Below, piece by piece: positions 34,601 to 43,832 of a DNA stretch of 64,000 bases. The notes under the pieces were generated by a model. That model saw nothing but the letters and a program-made list of their open reading frames with translations. It made no database searches and was not told where the DNA came from. The translations under genes were made by a program, and so were the position numbers. Origin of the DNA: Fluviicola sp. XM-24bin1 (GTDB lineage Bacteria; Bacteroidota; Bacteroidia; Flavobacteriales_D; Crocinitomicaceae); NCBI GenBank assembly GCA_003149635.1, contig QCWI01000002.1:262960-326959 (forward strand), given 5' to 3'. The stretch's first letter is position 1, and each line of letters starts with the position of its first letter.

Positions 34601-37600
34601 TGGTTCCATTCACCAACAACTGTACTTGACTTGCACTTGTTACATTGGCAATCGATGCTGACAATTGAACTGTGTTGTTCGCTGCAGTCATTCCGCTTGC
34701 AGGAGACGTGATACTCACTTGCGGTGCATCACAAGGCTCAACGTAGTTAATTGTCGTTGATTGAGAATCTGATCCACAATCATTCGATGCTGTAACAGTA
34801 ATCGTGTTCAATCCATTAACCAACGTCACTGTGAACGTGTACATGTTTGTCGTTGCATTGTACGATCCTTGAACTGCGTTTCCGTTGTGCGTCGCTGTAA
34901 TTTCACTTGCGTTGCTTACACCTGTTACAAGTGCTTCAATAGTCACCGACTGCGTATTTCTCAATCCACGTGGTGTCGTTACAAACTGAACAGACGGTGG
35001 CGTACAAGGCGCATATGTGATCGAAGTAGATTGTGAAATCGTTCCACATTCGTTCGTTGCTACTACCTGAATGTTATTCAATCCAGAGTTCAACGGTACG
35101 TTCGCGCTGAACGCTCCAGTTGTAGCATTGTATGTTCCAGAGTACACAACTCCGTTTACAATCGCTTCGATATCATTCGCATTCGCTACGTTCAATACTG
35201 TTGCTGTAACAACTGTATTCGCATTTTGCGTGCTTCCTCCAATTGGAGAAGTAATCGATACGATAGGCTGCAAACATGGCGAGTAATCGATCACGAATAC
35301 TTCCGTTACTTCGCTACATCCGTTGTCCACAGACATAATTACTGTGTTCAATCCAGGCTGCAACGTGATGCTGTTATGGTACACCTGCGTGATGTGGTTG
35401 TACGATCCAGAGATGTCCATAGAGCCATTCACTGACAATTCTACGTCGTTTGCGCTAGACACATTCTGAAGAATCGCTTGTACATCAAACTGCGCATCTG
35501 TTACAGATAACTGGCTTCCGAATGGATTGATCATCGCGATGATTGGATCGTCACACGGCTGCGTGTAGTACACAACGATCGTCTCGCTATCTGCACCACA
35601 GTTATTTGTTGCGTTGATGGTAATTGTGTTGGCTCCTTCAGACAATGCCAAGGTCGCTGAGAATACATTCGACTGGCTGTTGAAGAATCCTCCTTGTACC
35701 GGTACACCATTCAATGTAAGTGTGATCTGGCTTGCAGAAGTCACGTTTTGAACTACGTACTGAATTGGCAATGTAGACTGATGCGTTGATGTGATTGTCG
35801 ATGCCAATGAAATCATTGGAAGCGGACAGTTCACTTCGTACAATACATTTGTTGTTTCAGAGTCGCTTCCACAATCGTTGGTAACAATGATCTGGATGAT
35901 GTTCGTTCCAGCATTCAATGCTGCCGTGTTCGTGTAGATGCGTGTTACTGGGTTGAAGTTTCCACCTGCTACCTGCACTCCGTTCACCAACATTTGAATC
36001 TGGCTCACGTTCGTCGCATTGGTAACTGATGCTTCCACCAACTGCGTTCCGCTCGTATTTGTAATTCCTGAACGAATTGGCGTCAAGATGTTCACCATTG
36101 GACTCGTACAAGGCGTATAATTAATTGTAATGGATTCGATGTCAGTACCACAATCGTTTCCAACTGTAATTTCGATACGGTTCGCTCCTGGCGACAACAA
36201 TACATTTGCTTCCAGTTGGTTTGATCCCGTGTTGTAGTTGAACGATCGGTTCGATCCATTCACACGGAATCCAATTGCATTTCGGTTATCAATTCCGAAG
36301 ATGGTTGCTCGAACCAATGCTCTGGAAGTGTTTACGTTGATCACAGATCCGTTTCCTGAAAGGAAGTTCACTCGTGGATCTTCACAATCTGAGTAGTTAA
36401 TTGTGATCGTTTCTGTATCTGTTCCACAATCGTTTGTTGTGGTAATCGTAATCGTGTTCGATCCTTCTTGAAGTGTTACTGTGCTCTCAAAGCTTCCGTT
36501 TCCTTGCTGGTAGAAGAAGTTCGAAGAAGTAACTCCGTTCACAGTATAGTTGATTGATCCACCGTTGGCGATGCTCGCACGAACTCGGTACACTGGATTG
36601 TCAACGTTGATGCTGTTCTGAGATGGGTCAATAAATCGAACGATAGGTGCACGACATGGGTTGTAGTTAATCGTTACTGTTTCCATATCCGAACCACAAG
36701 AGTTCGTTGCTACCACCTGAATGTTGTTCGATCCCTGATTCAATACCACACTTCCTTCCAAAAAACCTGTTGTTGTGCTGTAGAAGAAATTGCTTGATTC
36801 CACTCCGTTCACACGAACACGTACATTCTGAATGCTGTTGATGTTTTCAATCTTCGCACGGAATGCGTACACTTGATTTTCAACCGTTGTGCTGCTTACG
36901 TTCGGACGCTGCAACTGGATAATTGGATCCGGACACGGTGCAATGTTGTTCGTTGTGTTGTTATTCGTGTTTACCGATCCGCTTCCTCTCAAATGGAATC
37001 GAAGGAAGAAGCTCGTGTAGTGGTAAATATCGTTTTCACGACCCCAAAGTCCTGGTGTTGGATCTGTATATCCATCCCAATCATCTTTACGTGTGAAAGT
37101 TGACATGTGCTCCAATCCAAGAGCGAATCGCGGGCCTGGGTAGTACGCAAGTCCAACTCCGATGCTCGGCATGAAGTCTACGTTGTACTCATTGTTTCCA
37201 ACGCTTCCCGGGTTCATGGCTGTTTCATAAACGCCATCCAAAAAGGCCCCACCGGGCAACGTGGTTGAATTAAATGTTGGATCGTAATCGTATTGACCTG
37301 TAAATCCGAAAGAGGAATCACTATCTATCAAATCCGATAAGGTCTGGTTCCAAGTGATGTTCGCTCCTCCAAAAATGTAAGGATCCCATCCGGTACGCTG
37401 ACGCAATCGATTTGCGTGCAACACCAATTCCAATCCTAGATGATGATTACGCGCTGAAAAGTTATTGTAGGTATATCCTGGGTTATCAGCATACGCTTGG
37501 TATTCTGGCGGAGTATAGCCTTCGTAACCGTTAAGGTTTGTAGAGTCATAATCCTGTCCATACCAGTTCCCTTGGAGGTAACGCAAACGCAGATCCCATG

Positions 37601-37811
37601 CGAACAGGGCATCTGGTCTTGTTGTAAAACTTCTACCAAAAGTGAATCCCCAACCTGCGTTGGTTTCATTTTGGATATCCGTCGAGTTCCAAGCGGCTCC
37701 AACGTTCAATCCCAAAAACCATGGGGAGTTGGAGTCGTAACGCTGAATGCTCTGTGCGAACAGCCCGGGCATTACATACAAACAAAATGCTAGGGTAATC
37801 AACTTTTTCAT
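31641..37811 (-). CDS. Giant envelope protein: outer-membrane barrel, 15 Ig-like repeats, Gly/Asn linker, TolA-like helix
   Basis: About 2056 residues from ATG 37811 (MKKLITLAFCLYVMPGLFAQ signal; a TTG two codons upstream is less likely). Residues 23-275 look like an OmpA-size beta barrel: alternating strands (WFLGLNVGAAWNSTD, LFAWDLRLRYLQGNWYG, FMPSIGVGLAYYPGPRFALG) closing with YHYTSFFLRFHLRG. From about 294 to 1660 come 15 tandem Ig-like repeats of about 90 residues. Each opens with C-x-x-P, carries VNG-x-x-x-x-G in the middle and ends G-x-N-x-I-x-V-x-x-x-N-x-CG-x-x-x-x-T-x-x-x-Y; the two Cys could form one disulfide per repeat. A further Cys-containing domain of about 150 residues follows, then a Gly/Asn/Thr-rich stretch (1816-1926), then a nonapeptide-repeat Ala/Lys/Glu helix, and a basic PAPGRGGGGIR tail. 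No T9SS signal is seen. Family unknown to me; a surface tether or periplasm-spanning strut is conceivable. Confidence 0.78.
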   Translation of the reverse strand: MKKLITLAFCLYVMPGLFAQSIQRYDSNSPWFLGLNVGAAWNSTDIQNETNAGWGFTFGRSFTTRPDALFAWDLRLRYLQGNWYGQDYDSTNLNGYEGYTPPEYQAYADNPGYTYNNFSARNHHLGLELVLHANRLRQRTGWDPYIFGGANITWNQTLSDLIDSDSSFGFTGQYDYDPTFNSTTLPGGAFLDGVYETAMNPGSVGNNEYNVDFMPSIGVGLAYYPGPRFALGLEHMSTFTRKDDWDGYTDPTPGLWGRENDIYHYTSFFLRFHLRGSGSVNTNNNTTNNIAPCPDPIIQLQRPNVSSTTVENQVYAFRAKIENINSIQNVRVRVNGVESSNFFYSTTTGFLEGSVVLNQGSNNIQVVATNSCGSDMETVTINYNPCRAPIVRFIDPSQNSINVDNPVYRVRASIANGGSINYTVNGVTSSNFFYQQGNGSFESTVTLQEGSNTITITTTNDCGTDTETITINYSDCEDPRVNFLSGNGSVINVNTSRALVRATIFGIDNRNAIGFRVNGSNRSFNYNTGSNQLEANVLLSPGANRIEITVGNDCGTDIESITINYTPCTSPMVNILTPIRSGITNTSGTQLVEASVTNATNVSQIQMLVNGVQVAGGNFNPVTRIYTNTAALNAGTNIIQIIVTNDCGSDSETTNVLYEVNCPLPMISLASTITSTHQSTLPIQYVVQNVTSASQITLTLNGVPVQGGFFNSQSNVFSATLALSEGANTITINATNNCGADSETIVVYYTQPCDDPIIAMINPFGSQLSVTDAQFDVQAILQNVSSANDVELSVNGSMDISGSYNHITQVYHNSITLQPGLNTVIMSVDNGCSEVTEVFVIDYSPCLQPIVSITSPIGGSTQNANTVVTATVLNVANANDIEAIVNGVVYSGTYNATTGAFSANVPLNSGLNNIQVVATNECGTISQSTSITYAPCTPPSVQFVTTPRGLRNTQSVTIEALVTGVSNASEITATHNGNAVQGSYNATTNMYTFTVTLVNGLNTITVTASNDCGSDSQSTTINYVEPCDAPQVSITSPASGMTAANNTVQLSASIANVTSASQVQLLVNGTTQSGNLNVTTGAFTATINLSQGSNSIQVIATNDCGSASEMVTVLFQPCLAPTVQLVAPQAGTTQNGTTTLQAVVTNVSSANEISLTVNGSPVSGSYNTTSNMFTANITLTNGSNNIVVAASNQCGNDSKSVTVTYNEPCLSPQVSIATPMNNAQVATNTVQLAATIVNISTAGEVQLLVNGATVNGSYNSTTHQYTATVSLQSGNNIIEIISSNDCGTATETVNVTYSPCVTPSIQIVSPLQTTTTNANVNLQAVITEVASANDINVTLNGNAVSGTFNTTTNTFSAPLTLTSGNNTIEITATNACGTDSHTRTITYDEPCNTPQITFNSPVNGSTVANNMVQVSATVTGATGAGSVQLVVNGIQQYIALDQNGGLSSNISLNQGANAIVLTATNACGTVTETLNVNYQPCVAPSVQITSPQAGTSANQTVTVVANVAGVAGESGVQATVNGSGVTGTYDANAGTFTVQATLVAGTNTIVVQASNECGVDGATLTLVYDEPCDEPTVTISLPANGSETSDDHVNLSATVMNVTSASEVVVTVNGSVVSGGSYNSSTNIYTTSVPLIDGTNNIVVTATNNCGSANGQVTVDKISEPTMLICYQPSGSSSPQEMEIPVSEWPIYQADGATKGPCPTECGPRFNPGNADWEFCLVTPSGTYSRDDLANNSSFSYSGPASSIFFKPIAGGGDATVNGSPYSLQNGQYYLFQGVLTVSVSTSNPGSMGHWSVCIEASSVPAFGNGVNRPTSPCENGGTGVINQGGNNNGSNQQNGTGGGTQTNTYGGQTGGGLIPGGGGSTTNTGSGNTSGSGTTGGNNNGGGNNNGGGTNTGGGNSGGGGGTGNGGRDQNTNGSGTIKSQQQAAQEAAAKKAAEEAAAKKAAQEAAAKKAAEEAAAKKAAQEAAAKKAAKKAAEEAAAKKAAQEAAAKKAAQEAAAKKAAEEAAKKKAAEEAAKKAAEEAAKKKAAEEAAKKKAEEEKKPAPGRGGGGIR
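31680..32037. repeat. 27-bp minisatellite encoding nonapeptide AA(Q/E)EAAAKK
   Basis: Inside the giant gene about twelve near-identical 27-bp units encode AAQEAAAKK or AAEEAAAKK, drifting to AAEEAAKKK toward the C-terminus, with one inserted AAKK and one 8-residue unit. The pattern implies unit gain and loss, so length may vary between strains. The encoded helix resembles TolA domain II in composition. Confidence 0.85.
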
Positions 37812-37921
37812 AAGCAACGATTTTACGATTTGTGTACACGCCTCTTCCAGAATTGTGCCAAACCGCCAAACGGGCGGTATTACAAGTATTATTTTTAAGT
37901 TTTAGGTGACCAAAAATATCT

Positions 37922-37929
37922 TAAATTTG
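37922..37929 (+). promoter_or_regulatory. Candidate -7 box TAAATTTG for the 37967 operon
   Basis: TAAATTTG fits TAnnTTTG, with its last base 37 bp before the ATG. Upstream T-rich sequence (TTTTAG near 37900) could serve as -33 but is not exact. The 155-bp gap must also contain the divergent promoter of the giant gene, which I could not identify. Confidence 0.4.
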
Positions 37930-37966
37930 TTAGAATAACTAGAAAAATCAAGCGTTTTAAGGGGAT

Positions 37967-39241
37967 ATGCGAACTGTTGTTATTTTATTGTTAACGGCGT
38001 TATTCTCTGGGCCTTACGTCATCGCTCAGGAATCCTACAGCGTTTGTCAAAATGCGCTCGAGTTATGTCCCGGCACCACTTTCTCGGTCAACAACATTGA
38101 TGCGAACATCGTGGGGTGCGTCAATTGCGAGGACGACTTCAATTACTGTTTCGCTCCCGATAATACCATCTGGTTTCAATTCACAACGAATACGGCAGGA
38201 GGAAATGTTCAAATCGATTTTACCAATCTAGTCTTCGAAACGAATCCAGGGCAAGACAATGAATTGCAAGCTGTTTTGGTAGAGGCAACAACTCCTTGTG
38301 CAGCAAATACATATACGCAAATTGGAACCTGCCACTTTGATGAAACGGCCAATTTCGCACTAACGGCTGCGGGATTGCTTCCAAATACAACCTATTATTT
38401 AATTGTCGACGGAGACAACAATGGAGCAGGAATTACCGAGCCGGCGGAATGTACGTTTGAACTCCAAATATCCGGCGTATCGGTAGATCGAATTCCACCA
38501 ACATCGGCGGTGAACACCACCACTCCTATTGCGTGTGAAAACGAGATCGTAACTTACACAGTGGCATTGACCGATTGCCCAGACACGAGTGATTTCTCTT
38601 GGTTCGTGAATGGAAATTTGGTAGCAACCACAACCGATCCCTTCTTTCAATCCTCTGGATTAGCGGATGGAGATGTGGTATCTGTGAGCAACACTTGCTA
38701 CAATGTTTGTCCGATCCCCGTTCAGTCGACTGCGGTTGCGATCACTATTCAATCCGTTCAGGTTGATGCCGGAAATAATATTTCCGTTCCGACGGGTTCT
38801 ACGGTGCAGTTAAACGGATCCACCAACGCATCCTCGTGGGCGTGGTCTCCTCCCTTTTTGGTAAGCGACACCTCGGCTCTGAATCCTTTTGCAACGGTCG
38901 ATGAAACAACGACCTTCGCTCTTACGGCCACAGAAAACGGATGCAGCAATACGGCATACGTCACGATCATAGTAGATGACTTGCTTGATATTCCGAACAC
39001 ATTTTCTCCGAACGGAGACAATGTAAACGACTCATGGGAAATCGACGGTTTGGAGTTATATCCTGACAATCAAATGGCAATTTTCACGCGATGGGGACAG
39101 AAGGTATTCCAGACAGCTGCGTATTCGAAAGCGAAAATGTGGGACGGCGAAAATCATGCGGAAGGCGTGTACTATTTTGTACTTGATCTCAACGATAGTA
39201 ACGGGACTCAGTACAAGGGAACCATAACCCTGATTCGATGA
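37967..39241 (+). CDS. T9SS type B (CHU_C, gliding-associated C-terminal) secreted protein
   Basis: A 424-residue exported protein. After the signal peptide (MRTVVILLLTALFSGPYVIAQ) there is a Cys-rich jelly-roll-like domain typical of Bacteroidota surface proteins (SVCQNALELCPGTTFSVNNI, NTIWFQFTTNTAGGNVQIDF, LPNTTYYLIVDGDNNG), then a PKD-like or Ig-like segment (VTYTVALTDCPDTSDFSWFV) and a further beta domain (VDAGNNISVPTGSTVQLNGS). The last 85 residues are the type B signal: DIPNTFSPNGDNVNDSWEID, IFTRWGQKVFQ, MWDGENHAEGVYYFVL and KGTITLIR. It overlaps the PorP/SprF gene by ATGA. In known systems such partners are needed to secrete or anchor the type B cargo. Confidence 0.9.
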   Translation: MRTVVILLLTALFSGPYVIAQESYSVCQNALELCPGTTFSVNNIDANIVGCVNCEDDFNYCFAPDNTIWFQFTTNTAGGNVQIDFTNLVFETNPGQDNELQAVLVEATTPCAANTYTQIGTCHFDETANFALTAAGLLPNTTYYLIVDGDNNGAGITEPAECTFELQISGVSVDRIPPTSAVNTTTPIACENEIVTYTVALTDCPDTSDFSWFVNGNLVATTTDPFFQSSGLADGDVVSVSNTCYNVCPIPVQSTAVAITIQSVQVDAGNNISVPTGSTVQLNGSTNASSWAWSPPFLVSDTSALNPFATVDETTTFALTATENGCSNTAYVTIIVDDLLDIPNTFSPNGDNVNDSWEIDGLELYPDNQMAIFTRWGQKVFQTAAYSKAKMWDGENHAEGVYYFVLDLNDSNGTQYKGTITLIR

Positions 39242-40167
39242 GAAGAGCGCTTTTCCTACTTTCTTTTCTGATCCTTTCCCATCAGAGTTGGTCGCAACAA
39301 TTACCTCAATATTCACAGTGGTATTTGCATCAATTTGCCATCAATCCCGCGCACGCCGGAATCAAGCAATGTATCGATGTGCATACTTTGTATCGCAATC
39401 AGTGGCTGGGGTTTGAAGGGTCACCGCAATCAGGATTTTTGAGTTTGAGTATTCCACTACAGGCGCGAAGACGTCGTGTTTTTGGCGCCAGACATGGAAC
39501 AGGATTTAAATTCGAAACGGATCAATTTGGCCCACTTTCCATGTCGCGATTGAACCTCGCTTATGCCGCTCATTTCAACTTTACGCAAGACAACCGATTG
39601 TCATTAGGAGTTTATGGAGGTGTAGTTCAAACTGGATATGATCCTTCCGATTTAACGACACACGATCCTGATCCATCGGTGTTACAGCAGTCGAACAATC
39701 TTTCACCGGATGCCTCATTTGGTGCCTGGTGGAATTCGACGAATTATTACGGAGGACTGATTTTCCGCAATTTGTTTCGCTCACCTTGGGAAGATGTCGG
39801 CACCGATTCTAGACATCGTTTTCATGTTTCATTGAACGGAGGATATCGTTGGGCGATTCGCGAAGAATGGACGTTGCTCCCGGGCATCAACCTGCGTATT
39901 CCACCAAGAAGTCCAGCTTCATTGGACTTAAATCTTCATGCCGATTACAATAACGTTTTTGGCTTCGGTGTTGGTTTCCGAGTGGGTGATGCCATCAATG
40001 CGACGGCGGTTTATAAGATCAAAGAACAATTCGCCATTGCGTACACATTTGATTACAGCATCACGCGCATTCAATCCGTAGCAAATAACACGCACGAAAT
40101 CTCCCTTCGATTCACGACCTGTAAGCCGGAAAGAACAGGTACGGCAAGCTGTCCACTCTTCGAGTGA
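39238..40167 (+). CDS. PorP/SprF-family T9SS outer-membrane protein
   Basis: A 309-residue outer-membrane barrel of the PorP/SprF family. After the signal peptide (LFLLSFLILSHQSWSQQ) comes the hallmark QYSQWYLHQFAINPAHAGIK, then LYRNQWLGFEGSPQSGFLSL, and alternating barrel strands with GYRWAIREEWTLLPGINLRI and FGFGVGFRVGDAINATAVYK. Family members accept specific type B CTD cargo during T9SS export and link it to the cell surface; here the cargo is the gene it overlaps. The core T9SS apparatus genes (gldK-N, sov and others) are outside the window. Confidence 0.93.
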   Translation: MRRALFLLSFLILSHQSWSQQLPQYSQWYLHQFAINPAHAGIKQCIDVHTLYRNQWLGFEGSPQSGFLSLSIPLQARRRRVFGARHGTGFKFETDQFGPLSMSRLNLAYAAHFNFTQDNRLSLGVYGGVVQTGYDPSDLTTHDPDPSVLQQSNNLSPDASFGAWWNSTNYYGGLIFRNLFRSPWEDVGTDSRHRFHVSLNGGYRWAIREEWTLLPGINLRIPPRSPASLDLNLHADYNNVFGFGVGFRVGDAINATAVYKIKEQFAIAYTFDYSITRIQSVANNTHEISLRFTTCKPERTGTASCPLFE

Positions 40168-40227
40168 GTCTTGGTCTGCGTTGCTTTTATTCGTATCTTG
40201 TAGGCTGAACTTAATACTCATGTACTT

Positions 40228-43200
40228 ATGAAACGAATCTCTGTGGCAGCCTTGCTGCTGGCGGTTATTCTTCCTGTCACAAGTAATGCTCAAGAATCAC
40301 AGCTGCTCCTGCGCTCAGGGGACTATGTCGTTCCAGATGTTTCTGTGAAGGATTGGAACACCAGCGAAGTTATTGACAATCAATACTTACGAATCATTGT
40401 CTTTGATGAAATTCCGACAAACGCAATGAAAGATGAATTGCGTAAATACGGGTTTTCCCTTTACGATTATTTGCCGAGAAACGCTTTCTACGCGTCGGTT
40501 TCAGTGAACGCTGATTTCTCTGCTTTGAACAATGCCATCGTAGTGGAAATCGAACCGGAATTCAAGCTGACGGAAATCCTTCGTGATAAAAATTATCCGC
40601 ATTGGACATTGTTTGGCGAGGATCAAATAGAATTGATCGGTGCTTACTTTGCTCCGTTTAATGAAGATCATGCAACAGAACAATTGGCAAGCATCGGAGG
40701 AACTTTGGTTTCGCATAATGCAGCACGCAATACGATGAATGTTCGTGTTCCGTTGGATCAATTAGATGCGTTGTATGCCTTACCAGGGTTTTATTATTTC
40801 GAAACCTTGCCGGACGAAGGTCAACCTGAAAACCTTGTTGGAAGAACCAACCATCGAAGCAATACTTTGTATTCTGAATATGGCCCCGGTTTGAAATACA
40901 ATGGAGAAGGTGTAACAGTTATGATGCAGGACGATGGAGCTATCGGGCCGCACATTGACTATACCGGACGTATTGACCAGTCGAACTGTGCAGGTTGTTC
41001 AACGAACCCTGCGAACGATCACGGAGATCACGTTTCTGGAACCATTATGGGGGCTGGAAACCTTGATCCAGATAACCGAGGAATGGCGAATGGAGTAGAC
41101 CTAGATGTGTACAACTCTAGCAACAACAACTACAATTTATTCCCAGGTTTGTTTGACAATGACGAGGTCGTAATTACCTCTAAAAGTTACAGTAATGGAT
41201 GTAACTCTGGTTATACATCTTTGGCTCGTCAATTGGATCAGCAAGTGCACGATCGACCTCAGTTAACGCACGTTTTCTCAGCGGGAAATAGCGGAGGAGA
41301 TAACTGTGGATACGGAGCTGGAGCTGGATGGGGTAACATTACAGGAGGTCACAAGGCTGGAAAGAATGTGATCGCCGTTGGGAACTTATCACACACAGAC
41401 GTTTTGGCTGGATCTTCTAGCCGAGGGCCGGCAGAAGATGGTCGAATCAAGCCAGACATTTGCGCCGTTGGATCATCGGTGACTTCTACAGGGCCAGACA
41501 ATATTTACTTTACCATTTCCGGTACTTCGATGTCATGTCCAGGGGTTTCTGGAACGATTGCTCAATTGTATCATGCCTACCGTGATATGAATGGAGGAAA
41601 TGATCCTGATGCCGCGCTTATCAAAGGTGCTGTTTTGAATACAGGAGAAGATTTGGGGAACACTGGGCCAGACTTCCGATTTGGATGGGGGCGTATCAAT
41701 GCCCGCGCTGCTTACGAAGTAATTAGCAACAACCAGTATATCGAAGACAATGTTTCTCAGGGTGCCACAAACACGCACACGATTACGGTACCTGCTGGAG
41801 TTAGCGAGTTGCGCATCATGACGTACTGGACAGATTTTGAAGGATCGACTTCTGCTGCAATTGCCTTGGTGAACGACATCAATATGACGGTTGAAGATCC
41901 GAACAACATTACGCACTTGCCTTGGTTATTGGATCACTCGCCAAACGCAACGGCATTGAACACACCGGCAACTACTGGAGTTGATGACTTGAACAACATG
42001 GAACAGGTTTCTGTTACCGATCCTGCGAGTGGAACATATACGGTAAGTGTGGATGGGTTTGCTATTCCTGAAGGGCCTCAAAATTACTACGTGGTGTACT
42101 ATTTCATCATGGATGATGTTGTATTAACGTTCCCAATTGGTGGCGAAGGAATCGTTCCAGGAAGCAATACCATTCGTTGGGATGCTTCTGAAAGTGCAAC
42201 AGCTTTTGATTTGGAATACACGACTGATAACGGAGCTACTTGGAATACCATCGGATCTCCGAATGCAGATCGTCGCTACTTTACTTGGGTCACTCCAAAC
42301 GTATTGACAGGTCAAGCGAAAGTGCGTATTTCTCGTGGAGCTCAATCAGATGAAAGCCCGAACGTATTCACCATTATGCAACAACCGAACGGATTGAACT
42401 TCGAATGGGTGTGTCCAGATTCTGCGAAATTCACTTGGAATCCAGTTTCAGGTGCTACGGGATATGAGGTAAGTATGCTCGGTACGAAGTATATGGATTC
42501 CATTGGAACGACAACAACGAACAGTTTTGTGATTCAAATTCCAGCAGCGAACGACGGATGGTTCAGTGTTCGTGCTCTTGGGCCGAATGATGCTCGTGGT
42601 GAGCGCGCTGTGGCGATTCAAAAACCAACGACCGAATTTGGTTGTTTGTGGGCACCACCAATCTCTGGATTCTCTGTGGATTGTCCTGATGCCGGCGTTG
42701 GACATTGCTTCGATTTGATCGATGAGTCCATCAACACGACTGGAAGTTCTACTTACATGTGGTATTTCCCTGGGGGAACCCCTGCAACTTCGACAAGTGC
42801 GACGCCAACGGTATGTTACTCAACTCCGGGATCGTACGATGTAGCTATGGTAGTTGACAACGGTTTCGGTACAGATTCCATCAACATGATTGGAGCGATT
42901 ACCGTTTTGCCTACGCCAGGTCTTCCATACTTTGAAGGATTTGAAAATTATACCAACTTCTTCAGCATTGATCAATGGGATACGGAAAGTCCGGGGAACT
43001 CTGTAGCGTTCTTGATTACAACGCAAGCGGCTTTATCTGGAAGCAAAAGTGCGATGCTGTTCAACTACACGCAATCGGCAGGATTGACGGATGAATTGAT
43101 TTCAGGGCCTATTGATTTGAGTTCATTGAACCCAGGTGATGAAATGACCATGAGTTTCCGCTATGCGTATCGTAAGAGACAAACGAGCAACAATGAGTTT

Positions 43201-43743
43201 TTGCGTGTTTCTGTAACGGAAGGCTGTGAAGATAACTGGGTGGTTCGTAAAACGATGTTTGGTGATTTGCTTTCACCTTTGACAGCTACAACGGCTTGGT
43301 ATCCATCTGATACTTCAGATTGGACGACGGTTCACATGATCAATATCACGGACAACTTCTTTACGGGAGATTTCCGCATGAAGTTCGCGTTTGAATCTGA
43401 TGGAGGGAATAACTTCTTCTTGGATAACATCAACTTATATGCTGGAGCGCCATCCGATGATATCATTTCTGGGATTGGTGAAAATTCGGGTATTGACAAC
43501 GTGAATGTATATCCTGTTCCGACTTCGAATGAGTTAAACATTGCCTTTGGATTAGAGGCTTCTGAGAAAACGACAATTCGAATTTTGGATCTAACAGGTA
43601 AGCAAGTGGAAGCGCACGCGGTGAACGGTGCAGTTGGAAACAACCTCGCTATTTTGGACGTGCAATCGCTCGCTCCGGGGACGTACATCGTAACGATTGA
43701 AACTGTCAGTGGAAGTGTACAGAAACGCTTCGTGATTGAATAG
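40228..43743 (+). CDS. Subtilisin-like S8 protease with PKD domain and T9SS type A signal
   Basis: An 1171-residue secreted serine protease. Signal peptide MKRISVAALLLAVILPVTSNAQ. An inhibitor-like prodomain occupies about 40-190. In the S8 catalytic domain the Asp is in VTVMMQDDGAIGPHIDY (near 235), the His in NDHGDHVSGTIMGAG (near 266-269), the oxyanion Asn in HVFSAGNSGGDN and the Ser in SGTSMSCPGVSGTIAQ (near 436). A P-like jelly roll (HTITVPAGVSELRIMTYWTD), a fibronectin-like region, a PKD domain (YMWYFPGGTPATSTSATPTV), a MAM-like sandwich (PYFEGFENYTNFFSIDQWDT) and a type A CTD (VNVYPVPTSNELNIAFGLEA, LAPGTYIVTIET) follow. All three catalytic residues are intact. A strong terminator follows at 43765. 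Confidence 0.94.
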   Translation: MKRISVAALLLAVILPVTSNAQESQLLLRSGDYVVPDVSVKDWNTSEVIDNQYLRIIVFDEIPTNAMKDELRKYGFSLYDYLPRNAFYASVSVNADFSALNNAIVVEIEPEFKLTEILRDKNYPHWTLFGEDQIELIGAYFAPFNEDHATEQLASIGGTLVSHNAARNTMNVRVPLDQLDALYALPGFYYFETLPDEGQPENLVGRTNHRSNTLYSEYGPGLKYNGEGVTVMMQDDGAIGPHIDYTGRIDQSNCAGCSTNPANDHGDHVSGTIMGAGNLDPDNRGMANGVDLDVYNSSNNNYNLFPGLFDNDEVVITSKSYSNGCNSGYTSLARQLDQQVHDRPQLTHVFSAGNSGGDNCGYGAGAGWGNITGGHKAGKNVIAVGNLSHTDVLAGSSSRGPAEDGRIKPDICAVGSSVTSTGPDNIYFTISGTSMSCPGVSGTIAQLYHAYRDMNGGNDPDAALIKGAVLNTGEDLGNTGPDFRFGWGRINARAAYEVISNNQYIEDNVSQGATNTHTITVPAGVSELRIMTYWTDFEGSTSAAIALVNDINMTVEDPNNITHLPWLLDHSPNATALNTPATTGVDDLNNMEQVSVTDPASGTYTVSVDGFAIPEGPQNYYVVYYFIMDDVVLTFPIGGEGIVPGSNTIRWDASESATAFDLEYTTDNGATWNTIGSPNADRRYFTWVTPNVLTGQAKVRISRGAQSDESPNVFTIMQQPNGLNFEWVCPDSAKFTWNPVSGATGYEVSMLGTKYMDSIGTTTTNSFVIQIPAANDGWFSVRALGPNDARGERAVAIQKPTTEFGCLWAPPISGFSVDCPDAGVGHCFDLIDESINTTGSSTYMWYFPGGTPATSTSATPTVCYSTPGSYDVAMVVDNGFGTDSINMIGAITVLPTPGLPYFEGFENYTNFFSIDQWDTESPGNSVAFLITTQAALSGSKSAMLFNYTQSAGLTDELISGPIDLSSLNPGDEMTMSFRYAYRKRQTSNNEFLRVSVTEGCEDNWVVRKTMFGDLLSPLTATTAWYPSDTSDWTTVHMINITDNFFTGDFRMKFAFESDGGNNFFLDNINLYAGAPSDDIISGIGENSGIDNVNVYPVPTSNELNIAFGLEASEKTTIRILDLTGKQVEAHAVNGAVGNNLAILDVQSLAPGTYIVTIETVSGSVQKRFVIE

Positions 43744-43764
43744 ATTTTAGAAACGAATAGTAAG

Positions 43765-43794
43765 AGGCTCGCATTTCGATGCGGGCCTTTTTTT
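43765..43794 (+). terminator. Rho-independent terminator of the S8 protease gene
   Basis: AGGCTCGCAT (43765-43774), tetraloop TTCG, then ATGCGGGCCT (43779-43788) pairing with one G-T wobble, followed by seven T. Confidence 0.9.
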
Positions 43795-43832
43795 GTGATG
43801 GAATTTACTGTAAGATGACTAGCGTGTTTTTT

